Positions 50,382 to 62,118 of a stretch of 64,000 bases of DNA are shown in pieces. Numbering within the stretch: position 1 is the first letter of the stretch; every line of letters starts with the position of its first letter. Source of the DNA: Onchocerca lupi (taxonomy: Eukaryota; Nematoda; Chromadorea; Rhabditida; Onchocercidae). The stretch is taken from NCBI GenBank assembly GCA_028564675.1, contig JAOVVO010000014.1, positions 1-64,000 of the forward strand, read 5' to 3'. The notes beneath the pieces are model-generated. The model saw only the letters and a program-made list of their open reading frames with translations. It did no database searches and had not been told where the DNA came from. The position numbers and the translations under genes are program-made.

Positions 50382-52733
50382 AACCTACAAATGCATACAA
50401 TAATAATGATCCAGGCAAACCCAATTACAAAGAAATAGCTTATCGCTTTCAACTGTTAGCAAATTAATCAAGCATTAATATTCTCAGAATACATACAATC
50501 ATAGTTTATTTTTGATTGACTTGATCTCTTTAAAAATCATTTTTTTTTATAAAACAATTCATATAAGCACAACAAATATTAGATGTAAATCGGCAAATGA
50601 GTGCAAATATAAAATACTTTTGCATAAACTTATGAAATACTTCATACAAGTAACATAAAGAAAGTGAACCAAAGAAAAACATAAATTATGCCCATACAAT
50701 GAACGGAATATCGGCGGTTCAGGCAATTTTCAGACAATTTAAGGCTGTTAATAAGTAGGACGAAGATTTCGTCTGGATCAGCCTGATCATCTTGTTGCCA
50801 TTGGTTCATGTTTTTGTAATATGATTATTTCAAGTCATGTCTTCACTTCTTGATCAGTACTCAAAGTTCGTCTGTCTCCACGTGATTAACATAAACTACT
50901 CAAAATATCTTTTAAAAGTACGAGAAATTGTCAATTTAAATTAAAAAAGTATCTAATCTTTTAGTAACAAATTTTACTGTCTAATAAAAATTGCTTGGTC
51001 CGATAAAAACTAGTTGTTATTAATTAAAAGTATCGTTTTTAAATGAATTCTTCCATTGCTCTATTAAATTAATTGAAAAACAATGATTTAAGATGTGAAT
51101 AAAACAGTAATTTATGCAGACAAATGTATTGTATAAAAATCACATCTCTTAGTACAAAGACTGCTTCTTATCAAAGATGTCTGCCTGCATAAGTTATACT
51201 TTCAAAAATTTTGTGTGGAAAATCCACAATTAAAAAACATGCATTGATCATTTGCCACAATGTTTTTCAAGCATGACATCGTTTTTTCTAAGTTGTTATA
51301 CATACGATCGGGACAGATAGTTTGAAAACGAGGCTTAAAAGCTAGCCTTCAATAGGAAATTTTTCATGAAAAAATATCAGATATATGAAATCAGTTTTAT
51401 TTTTGAAAAAAAGTAAATAGCTGAAAATTACATAAAAATATATCATAAATACGAAATGCATTTAAAGTTTTCAGAATGATTGTGTTGGATATAAATAACA
51501 TATCAACGGGATATCATGAGATTCGAATAACAAAAACGAACCCGTGCATAAAATGATAAAAAGAACAGAATTATATGATACTGCATGCAACTATTTCCCC
51601 AAAATGGTAATTTAAATTGGTTTATTGTAACCGTTACAGTTTCAACCTAAGTTCGAAAGTTGGCATAAGTATAGGCAATGTCAATATCATGTAATATACG
51701 TTTTCAGAAATTGAGAAAAAGATGAATAGTTTCGTTACAGCTTATTTTTTGCAAAAGGAATCAAAAAATTGGTACAGCAATAAAAGAGAAAAACGATGTG
51801 AGATCATAAGAAAAATGAAGCAATGGATAGAATGATAATCTATTTCGAAAAACAAATAGCAGTGCTTTCGGCAAAAAAATTTGATACAAATCGTCTATCA
51901 TTATCTTTTGATCTTTTGATCTTTTAACTTTTCCAGTTATTTAACAAAAATGTCAAAGCTATCAGCCTTAGGATATCATTTCTTGACTCTACATGCAATG
52001 ACAATTTTCATGTCTTCAACCAGCAGCTAATAGTAAAAAAAATGCTAAGACTTAGATTATAAACCGAGTAATACTTATGGTCTCTTGATAAGCGGACTGA
52101 ATTGCAGTTCTGATAATAAGTCTCAATTATGGCACTGAAGTCAACTTCGATATCAACAAAATTTGAAAAAATAAGTCCTTTGTGAAAAAAAAAAAAAGTT
52201 TTATGCGACATCCGCATTATACAATGTTAGCAGTTGAAAGCGAATTAATAAATACCAATAAAACTTTGAAAAATTTGAAACAGGTCTTGACCTTCATAGA
52301 TTTTCTGTGTTTAGAATTCTTCGGTTCTCAATATAAAACAGAAAGAATTCGAAAGAAAAGTCATAATCCCCAAAGATACAATAATATTCAGATAGTATTC
52401 TATAAATCTAAGCAACTGAAAGAATTTTATAAAATAGAGAACAAGATAAAAAATGTAAACATTAACAAATATGATTATAGGAAACATCCCAGGTATTTTC
52501 AAATACTCGAATCAATATCTAGTGACAAAAAAAGGAATAGACTTCCTTTCACAGTGCAAAAAATAATTTTGCTTATAATATTTTGAATAAAAAAAAAAAA
52601 AAAAAAAAAAAAACTTAAAGAAACTTAGACTTCCAAACATTTACAGCAGCTTAATCAAAAGTTATGAAATGGAATGCTCGGAATAAAGCATTCTGAATCG
52701 CTCTTAAAATATATTCATACCATTCCGTAGCAT
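50382..52733. other. 2.35 kb without a recognised gene
   Basis: Immediate upstream region of CCDC25 followed by AT-rich sequence. The plus-strand open frame 52182-52586 (134 codons, very Lys/Asn/Ile-rich, ending just before a poly-A run at 52589-52612) has no recognisable domain or splice support and I do not call it a gene. Confidence 0.5.
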
Positions 52734-53338
52734 CTATTTTGTTTTTGCATAACGGTATATTCGACCTGGAAATCGATAATTTGACTCAATAAGAATAAAA
52801 AAAAAAAGGAAGAGCAAAAAAGATGTCAGATTCTTCTACAAAAATGATCCCAAAATTAAAAAAAATTTAAATTAATAGATAACGCATTTCGCAAGACGGC
52901 TTCGTAGAGTTAATATAATGTGTGAAATATCATTCGTTTTTGTCTACATTATCTTACTTGCTTTTTTGTAATAAGTGTTTACTCTTCCATCAAATGCTTC
53001 GACGACAAACTGTTGCAAATGTGGACAGCATAATTCCAGATAGCATTTCTGAGATAACTTCTTTAACTGAATAATGAATATGTACGCTAAAAGAAAATAG
53101 AATACTATTAATTTTCTAAAAAACTTATTTCTAAAAAAAGTAACTATACCAATACAAATTAACATGGAACTTTTTCACAAAATCTGATTGACAAGAATAA
53201 CAAATACCATGGTTGGTCTGATGCCCAATTTGCGCATGACGATTGTAATTTCGAGTTTATAATCCGAAATTTCTAAATCATCGTCATCGCCGACACCAAT
53301 AACATGCAATCGATCTGCATTATCTTTGCGATCAAAAC
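52734..53338 (-). CDS. Unrecognised minus-strand gene, 3' exons (partial)
   Basis: Three exons join cleanly in phase: 53338-53208, 53066-52958 and 52765-52734 with a stop. Splice signals are good (TTGTAG, ATTCAG and TTCCAG acceptors; ATG|GTATTT and GCAA|GTAAGA donors). The product part is 90 residues: an acidic piece GVGDDDDLEISDYKLEITIV, a Cys/His-containing piece KCYLELCCPHLQQFVVEAFD, and a basic end ASRIYRYAKTK. I do not recognise the family. The first exon begins with two bases of a split codon. A short candidate upstream exon near 53504-53527 (SCLEKFNS, donor at 53503) fits the phase but is not certain. Confidence 0.5.
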
Positions 53339-55399
53339 CTACAAAGACAAATGATTGTGAGTTTGATTGCCAAAGGAATAAAGACTGAATCTATTGAAGT
53401 GTATAATCTTACACTTAAGTTTTTAAAAAGTTTAAAAAGTTTAAAGTTTAAGTTTTTAAAAAGTTTAAGGTTTAACCTTAAGTTTTTAAAAATATACCTG
53501 AATTAAATTTTTCGAGACAGCTTCTGCGGCTTTAGCATTTGCTTGATTCAGTTTTTCATATACTTTTCAACATTTCACCGTATTCATCGATTACTTTTAA
53601 ATCATTTCTGCATAATTCATTTGCAATTTTTCTTTGATAATGCAAATCGCAGAGGCATAGATGTTTTTAAAGGAATAAGAGATGATAAGAGATTGATAAG
53701 ACGTGTTGAATGTATGGAAATGGTCTTATTTTCCGCAAATATACAAATCAATGACATTATCAGGCCTATAAAATTATTTATTTATTCACTTTTATTAATC
53801 AAGATTTTCCTTTTTGACGATCACCATCAATAATATAAATATATGAAAATTTTCTACGGAGCAATCCAATTTATTAAATTAGTACGTACAAGGAAAAAAC
53901 CAAAAAAAAAAAGAATAATTACCTTCGAAGATTTCTGAATTAAATAAATCTGTATCAAAAGAAAATAAGAGAATTGATTTGTTGAAACCAAACAAAACTC
54001 AATAAAATTGGATATAATAAATCTGCAAAAACACTTTTTCGTCATTTATTATAATCTCTGTTTCAAAGAACTTGGTCTTCATAAAATTTAGTTAAAACAA
54101 TTCTTTTAGATAATATTTACCGAATGTTTGCAAAGCTTGTGAAAGACTGTGAATATGCAATTTTCTAGAAAAATATCCCAAAATTCTCAAAAAAACAAAA
54201 GAGATCTTTGAAAAAGTCTATCCAATATTTAATTCAAGACTGGAAGTTCTTCGGAAATAATGGCACGACGATTATGGCTTTTTGATGAAAATTAAAGAAT
54301 CAATGACTAAAGTAACTTCCTCAAAAGATGATAAATTTGAACGAAATCGATTGATTTCGCAACATTCCAAAGATATATGCCTGTTAGTATCGTTTATTTC
54401 TATTCAATCTTTTTCCTAAATCTCGAAGATCTTTTCTCACTACAAAACTTATCTCCTTATCACCAAGTTGTTTATCACCTCCCACCAACAAACCTACCAT
54501 CCACCATTCTTTTATTTCTGTATCTCAGTGCATTATAGCAGTTTTCTTACATTTCCTAACCCATTCATATAGAGCAATATTTCCTTGTTCTTTCTGATCT
54601 CTCTACACTCTTCATTTTCATTTCATTTCTTGTAGGATACTGTGATCTTTAGTATTTAGTAGTTCACATATGGATTATGATTATTGTTCCATAAAGATGA
54701 CTCATCCCGAGAGATGTCATCCTGAAGTTCATTCATCTACCAATTCATCAACAGTTGATGATGAATCACAGGAAAGAAGGGGAATTAGAAAAAAAGAGCG
54801 ACAAGATTAGCATCTATTTCAATAGATCATGTTTGGTGTATAGAGCTGTGAGGTTTACTTGCCACTAGAGAAAATGTAAAATTGATCAAAAAGTCAGGTC
54901 AAGTTATATCGAAGATCAAATCATGATAAGTTTATGGGAATCGAAAAGAGAATGAATCCGGAAATTCCTTAACGTATATTGGCGGAGAGGGATATGTTGG
55001 TATCTGTGATTGATCCCATTTCGATAATATCACTCTGCAACTTTGACACAGTGTTGCATTCGAATACGCGCATGTCTTTATATATTTTTTATCTACACAC
55101 ATTGCTGTGGCTTGTCTGGCAAATGGAAAAGAAAGCGAAGAGAGAGCGCGCGTTTCTAATATGTTTAATTATGAAATTGTTTTTTTTTTTGAAATATACT
55201 GACAGTACTTATTTTCACGTCGTTCTTTTTGCATCAAAGTTTGAAAGGATTCATTCTTCATTTGGTTTCAAAGAGTTGAAATGTTGAAGAACGCATTTAA
55301 CGACCAAAGACTATTTTTACTGGTGTTTGGTAATTTGAGTCATAAGAGGTATATAAATCATTGCAGTATTTGCGATCACTGTGAAATATGTCCATGAAA
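53339..55399. other. Probable introns or flank of the unrecognised minus-strand gene
   Basis: Contains an AT-rich minisatellite (53415-53495). The open frames at 53543-53833 and 54979-55287 are without known domains. On the minus strand about 53510-53625 has a broken coding look (IDEYGEMLKS, then KLNQANAKAAEAVSKNLI in another frame). I cannot resolve it. Confidence 0.3.
53415..53495. repeat. Short AT-rich minisatellite
   Basis: Three copies of TTAAGTTTTTAAAAA starting at about 53415, 53448 and 53478, with AAAAAGTTTAAAG-type spacers. It lies in a probable intron. Confidence 0.75.
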
Positions 55400-55409
55400 A
55401 CTTACCGGC

Positions 55410-55935
55410 AATACCGCCCTTGTTCCGGAAGTTTAGGTATTTCATTTCTTATCGCCTAAAAAGAAAAACACTACTGCCAGCACCATTTCTATCATCTCCA
55501 AAGATATGATTACCGAAACCAGTCATTGTTCGATAATACGGGTCATAAGTTTCCGGAATAATTAGAGATTTGATCAAGTGCTTAAAATTAATAACGAAGA
55601 TATGTTATGCTCATAAAATCATTTCTGTAATTTTTTGAATAGTTGTAAGAATAATTTCAATGAAGATGCCACAATGTGTTCAGGTGTTAGGAAGCTTTTT
55701 TAAAGCAGTAAAACTCTGGTTTTTGAGTAGTTTAGCGAAATGATTCATTTATATGTGGTTCGTAAAAAAATTTTAAATGGTTTGAAGAATAGTCTGACCA
55801 CCAAACCACCTTGAGCCGGAACCTTAGGTCCGCTAGCGGCTGGTGTAATAGGGAAAGCACCACCACTTCCATCTACACTTCTTTTATCAATGCCAAAAAC
55901 ATCGTTTTCTAATCCGATCATAGTCTGAAGTATTT
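55410..55935 (-). pseudogene. Two paralogous exon-like segments, unrecognised protein
   Basis: On the minus strand, about 55930-55800 reads TMIGLENDVFGIDKRSVDG, then a Pro/Gly/Ala-rich end GPKVPAQGG. About 55570-55427 reads TMTGFGNHIFGDDRNGAGSS and, after an apparent one-base frame change, EIPKLPEQGRYC. The two align with each other in the same order, so one is a copy of the other. The first starts after a good acceptor (ACTTCAG). The second ends at a good donor (GCCG|GTAAGT). The frame change could be a real mutation, a mis-called base, or a sign that my reading is wrong. No known family. They may belong to the same gene as the exons at 52.7-53.3 kb. Confidence 0.35.
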
Positions 55936-58752
55936 TTCAGTTTGTTAATAGTTGATATTAGATGTTAACTACTAATTTTCGAATGGCTAAAACTTTGCTC
56001 ATCTTTCAGTCTAATTCTTTTGAACATCCTACCATATTTATGAATGTTCCAGATTATTTATAAAATTTTAAAGTATTACTATCATTAAAAGAGCTGCTGC
56101 CGCAATATTTTGCTAACACCCAGAAAAAATTGTCCAGAATTGAAATGAAATCTTAAGCATGGTGCCTGGTAATTTTGATCAAAGGTCCTAGCTATTCCAA
56201 CTATTCCTGAAGTGTCTTAAAATTGCTGCAATCAGGAAATGCAGCTATATTTTTCGTTGCATTGTCTACTGCTCCAGTATTTGAATATCAGCTTTTCATC
56301 AGTTAAATAAGAGTATCAATTGAATGAATAAAAGATGACCGCAAATTTTATAATCATTTTCGATTATGTGATAATCCTATCACACAAATTATCACCAAAT
56401 AAATGAAAATGATAACATTATTCCCAAGCAGTACAAATAATCTTCTTATTTATGGTTCATTTGAACCATATGACAGTTTTTTTTATCACTACTCGCGATA
56501 GCAAATGTCTTGAAGTACATTGCGCTGATTGTCCTTGGAGTTTTGCACATGGATTTGTTACGCTATCAGTTGTTCAATACGTAATGAGCAAGATTTGAAT
56601 TCATGGCTCGATTTCTCAATATTTGATAAATGTATTGTATTTGAAAGTTTGGTTATTTTCTTAGATAACAGGTTGAAATTTTCATAAAACTGGAAAGAAA
56701 AAATGAGAATTCAACTCCGCATCTGCTTTATGCATAGGAAATATTGGTGTACACATACTTCCACAACTTTCGTAAGCACAGTACGGCAAAAAATATTTGT
56801 TGTAGTTTCATAATCCAAGTAATGATTTTTTTTGATTTCCATATTCTAAATTTTTTTATGAAACTAAAGATAATCGAAGGAAAAAAGGGAATAGCAAAAT
56901 TAACAAAATTATTAGCTTATTTCCATTCTCTTTATTTTTGCTCCTTTTTTTTTTTTTCTGGAACTTGTTAAATAAATAGATAAATTCTTTATTGTTTCAC
57001 AGTCTTGCTATCAAAATTTGGTATTCAAAATTCTTCAATAAAAAAGCCATCATATGAATAATAACATAAACGAAAACTAATCTTATTTTTTTCAAATTTT
57101 ATATTCTGTCTAAATGATGGAAATATATGAGAAACTGTTGAACTGGTTTAAAATTTTAAAACTTCCCATTGAATATGAACGGATATAAACGAAGGCGTTT
57201 AGAATACGAAAAGATCAAAAACTCCCGGACTTTTTTAGAGGGAGCAACAATCAGGCACGGAAATAAGACTGACAAATAATTTCATCTTTTCATCCACACC
57301 CACTTTCTTTTACTTTAAATAACAATTTTTGCCTATACTCTCTCAAACTCTAATTTTCAAAATTTGAATATGATCTATTTTCATTAGTGCTGAATTTAAA
57401 CCTAATCAACCATTAACTTTAAAAATATCGTTAAATTGGTCTTTAATTTGAATTAGCTAAAAACACTACAAATACCTCTTCTAAAGTTGTATCGAATATA
57501 TTTTATGACTTGCAATCTAAGTGATAACTTGTAATAGCTTTTAACCTGTCTGAACTCTGCTACTATGGGTTAAATAAATAGTTGATAAGGGTTCAACTTG
57601 ATAAATATTGAGAATTAACAAATATACATTAGCTATGATTGAAGGCCAATATAACTGCAACTCATTCCGTGAAAATTGGAATACTTTGCTAGAATTTAAA
57701 TATTTGATCTGATGACATAACATTAGCTGTTGTTAAATTTCGACAAGATTACTGATTTTTTAAATAGCCAATTAAACAAGTAACAAATGCCACAATTTCA
57801 GCTGTCAGTCATCATTACTTCTTAATTTTAATCTTTCTTAACACTTCCTATTCTCTCCAAAAATTGCCATATTTAATTTTCAGAATTCCTTCAGCTAAAA
57901 GCTATTACTGCTGTGCTTCAAAAAGCTTCAAAACATTTGGCGGAATAATATATTGTCTAGAATTATAAACATTTCTTGAATTTTCCAACAGCTGCTCATT
58001 GTATACTTTTATCACCATATCACTGAAAAATGCAATATATTCATTGATCAAACACTCTTTCTGATGTATTTCTGTTGTCAGAAAAAGGAGAAAAAATTGT
58101 TAGACAACAAAAATTTACACAATTGATTCTGTTTCACTTGTCAACACAGCAATAAAAATTAAAAAGAAATAGTAAGTTAAAAGAAGTATCGTTAAGTTTA
58201 TGTAACAAATTAAATAAAATAGAAGGATATTCATATCTTGTCTCTTTTATTTCAATCTATCTTCTCTCCTTTCCATCTTAGAATCAATATCTTCCTAAAA
58301 TCTGAAGCCAAACCAAGATAACTTTTGGTTCATGTTGTTAGTACTCAAGACTAGTAAGTTCTCTCTATGGAACGGAGATGCAAAATCCATCACTATACCT
58401 TAGAGCAGAAGTTCCACTAACTAAAAATGATTATCGATAGACAACAAAAACAGCACTACCTTGGTCTGAATAATCTTCTGATATTGGAAGTAATTATTTC
58501 CTCGGATTAAAAATGTGCATGGAACGAATCAGTATATTAAGAAAATGTAAACTTCGCATTCCAAATATTGATTATTAAAGAATTTATTATTTTTTTAAAT
58601 TCAATAAATGAATTAGATTTAATGCATAAAGGACAGAGGGCAAGCATAGAGGATAAGTTCTCATGAAATTTCTATTGAAAACAATAACCAGAATGAAGAG
58701 CAATATTTTTGGTGAATATGATTACATCTTTAAAACCTGCCTATATTCTTTA
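55936..58752. other. 2.8 kb without a firm gene
   Basis: On the minus strand near 58440-58480 a short open piece (DYSDQGSAVFVVYR) faintly resembles the repeated segment at 55.5 kb, so exons of that unknown gene may continue here. The plus-strand open frame 56744-56971 is low-complexity and ends in poly-T. The right end is the cathepsin 3' UTR. Confidence 0.3.
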
Positions 58753-61700
58753 TTATTCAACCGGAAATTCGTTAGTTCCATGAAATTTCGACTTGATTTG
58801 CCGTTTAGGAATTCCAGCAACGATGCCTGACTCAATTCCGCATTCATCAATACCGCGGATGATGCGGAAATAACCTGAAAACACTTTTATGAATTGCACT
58901 GTAAATTGTGCAAAAGATTTTCCATTTATTGGGAAGTAACCTTTTTTTTTTTATTGGAAAATATTTTTTTCTTTCTTTATTCATCTGAGTGATAAATTTA
59001 GAACATAATTAATAAGCCGAATAAGCTATTACAATATTCAATTAATGATTGCAATATCATTTACTTTGACTTGACTTAAATTTACTCGATTTTAGTAATC
59101 AAATTAAAGTCATACAGATTTTAAGTCATGAGAAATTTAGATCCAATTAAGTTTACTTTCTAGATCGTTAAGAAAACTAGAGTTAATGTCTGGGAATTTA
59201 GACATTCTGGCCCTCCTTTTATTTTTGAAAAAAAGAATAAAATTGGTGACTTACCATCTTCTCCCCAATCAGTATTCCATGAATTAGCCGCCAACCAGTA
59301 TGGTACTCCTTGATCGATACCCCAACCCAACATTTTCACGGCATGTCCACCACCCATAGATCCCGCTACATGCTGAATATTATGCATTGATTTTTCCGAA
59401 TCATATCATAGCAGTCGAATTAATTGAAAGTAATTACTGATTACAATACAATCAAAATTATCAAGAACGTTCTATGTTCCTATATAAAACGTGTTCATAA
59501 TGGATCTTGAAATAAATGGAAATTTAGAAAATATATGAAAATAATTAAATAACGGAAATGAAAAAATGACGACTTCCCACCAACTTTCATAAATCAGATC
59601 AGTTGAATTAGAAATCACAGCATGATTATTTTATCACCTTTTTCTTTCTACTTTGAGTTAACGACTGCTGTTCACACAAAAAAATGATTAGTTTGAATTT
59701 TTTCTTTTTTCATATTTAGAACGTTAAAAAGACTTTATTATTTATTAAAAATGAAGCATCAGAAAATTTTAACTCGCTCTAAATTCAATGTTTTTAAATC
59801 TTTAAATCCCTCGAGCTCTTTAGATTCTTTTAAATCAAAGCAAAAAACGAAAAAAACAAGATTTTTTTTCAGAAATGTTTTGAGAATTATCTGCAATCTT
59901 TTGTTATGTTGAGTTATTCCATTTAAAAATAGTATAATAGGTGATTAAGCCAAACGAGACTCGAGAGATTTGATCACTAGACTGGAAGCAAGAATAGTTT
60001 TTTAGGTCTCATATGTCAACTTCTTTAAAAAATTTCGCAACATCATGAAAACCTTATAAATTCCGCCGGCATAGTTCAGAAAATCCGTGTATACGTCAAA
60101 AGAAACTTCAACTGGACCTCTCGTCATGATTTCCTTTTGAATCGATTCTACATCATTTTCAACGGTGTAAGTTTCTTTCCCTGCAAGTTTTGATATTTAA
60201 GTTGTTTAGATATCATAATTAAGCATATTATAATTCATGAGCAGAGCAGTCATAAATTTGTAGTTATTAATGTTTGATAGTTTGCTTACAATATTCAAAT
60301 CTAATGGACTGTTAACTGTTGAAAGCTGAGTGGATTGAAAATCTGAAATAAAAACTTCAAGTGGTTTTGGATCATATGGGCTCAGAATCACATTTTATAT
60401 TAATTAGTTTTCTTCTTTAAATTACTCGATTTTTCTTCTTTTTTTTAAATATTAATTTCAGTGCAAGAATAAATTATACTTAAATCAATTAATCAATCAA
60501 TAAATTCATTATTTGAGCTTCTGAAAAAGAACTTCTGTGCTGCTACCACTTTTTAATTTCCTCATTGACTCGGTAATTAATTTATACGAACTGACCGTAA
60601 TATTTGTCGGCTTTGTACGACTTTCCGTACTCTTTATTACATTTCTTATCGCATTTCGGCGTTGGATAAAGGTCATGCTTGCAAGGCTCATAATGCGTCT
60701 TATTGTTGTGATGTTCGCAAGGAGGGAATGGATAAGGTCGGCAACCGCTATGATTCGTGTAATTACTTCCCGTAACGATACCATTGGAAACCCAGTACTT
60801 CCAAGCTTCCATAGGATTACCGCCGTAACAGCTGCAATGTATTGTCGAATAGTTTCGCAAGGATCCACATTTATGAGAGAGATTCCAGAAATGACTCATA
60901 AATTATGGCATCGAGCTTTATAGACAATTGGGCAATTATTACTATTCAAGAATTATTATCCTCGTTATACTTATCTATCTCACCGAAAAAATGAAATCGC
61001 ACTGAAAAAAAAAAGAATTGAGTGGATGTGAAATCCGAAATAAAATGCAAAAATGTACCCGAAACCACAGCTTTTGCAGCAACTCAGGAGATCATCCGCT
61101 GAAAGTGTTACTTGTATCTTTCCCTTCGACATAATACAGATACGATCCGACATTGCTTCTACGGCAGCCACTGCCCAGCAAGAACCTGAATTATTTCAAG
61201 CGGTGCAGATGTTCAGTGTTTGGAACATTACAATCTCATAAAATCAAAAAAAAATTATAGTTTAGAAATCGAATATTTTTTATATTTGAATTTATTGCTG
61301 TATTAGAGATGATTGTGTTTTTCTGTTTGTCTCATACTTAAAACTGCTTGCTAACATATTTATTAGGACGAGATCCGAAGATTTTACCGCAAGAAGATTG
61401 ATCCCGAATATTCCTAAGTGATGCACATTCTGGCCATTTTTCACGAGCATCAAATGATTCCGGAATGTGGACATCAAAATGTCGTGTTGGTGATAAATTC
61501 TTTTTGCCTTTTACCATTTGTTTGTGGTTATTCAGGTTATTTACACCAAGCAAACCATATTTCACTTGGTCGCTGTATAAATTGAATTTATTCGTTCCCG
61601 CCTGAAAATACATACGTTGAGGACTTCCGGGGAATCTTCAAATCAACTTAATTGACTTTTTCGCATTTTATTTAATATTATTCCTCGTTAATGATTTACC

Positions 61701-62118
61701 TTCCATAAGTTTTGATTTGAGTTGATGTAATCGATGAGTTCCTGACCAGACAAATTTCTTGCTTCTGGAGCTATTTTTTTGTTTCTATATTCATCAATGA
61801 CAAATCTGCAAAAATTTTTGATACATATATTCTTTTAATCTTAAATCTAAGAGGAAAGCAGTATTATTTTAATATATAAACTAGAATAATAATTTCTAGT
61901 TTCATTTTGAATTTCCTATTTCGTCTATTTCTATAATTTCACATCATCTGGAATGCTAAAATTTGTTTAAATCAGAATATTTACCGCTTTTTTTCATTTG
62001 AAGCCTGCCAAAGAGAGTCTATGGGATATTTCTGATCAATGGCCAATGTTGCGATTGCGCAGTAATGTAGCGAAATCAGAAGAAGCCACACTGCTGGTGC
62101 AAAAGATCTTCTGCACAT
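58753..62118 (-). CDS. Cathepsin B-like cysteine protease, secreted preproenzyme
   Basis: Eight in-phase minus-strand exons (62118-61985, 61805-61700, 61601-61388, 61185-61059, 60831-60596, 60180-60053, 59372-59255, 58874-58753) give 394 residues. Residues 1-26 are a signal peptide (MCRRSFAPAVWLLLISLHYC). The propeptide runs to ~125. The mature enzyme starts near IPESFDAREKWPEC. The active site is complete: Cys154 in DQSSCGSCWAV, His325 in GGGHAVKMLGWG, Asn345 in NSWNTDWG. The occluding loop includes GCRPYPFPPCEHHNNKT with the His-His pair that gives cathepsin B its dipeptidyl-carboxypeptidase activity. The upstream glutamine sits in IRDQSSCG. N-glycosylation sites NYT, NHS and NKT are in or near the loop. 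In nematodes such enzymes work in gut digestion, moulting or at the host interface. Which applies here is not shown. The proregion is about 45 residues longer than in vertebrate cathepsin B. Confidence 0.96.

Noticed and set aside
52182..52586. 134-codon Lys/Asn/Ile-rich open frame before a poly-A run
   Set aside because: The composition is that of AT-rich noncoding DNA; no splice-supported extension and no recognisable domain. The poly-A end hints at a retroposed copy, but no source gene is recognisable.
60537..60923. 128-codon plus-strand open frame, and a 119-codon minus-strand frame at 60509-60868
   Set aside because: Both are other-frame shadows of cathepsin B exon 60596-60831, whose reading is beyond doubt.
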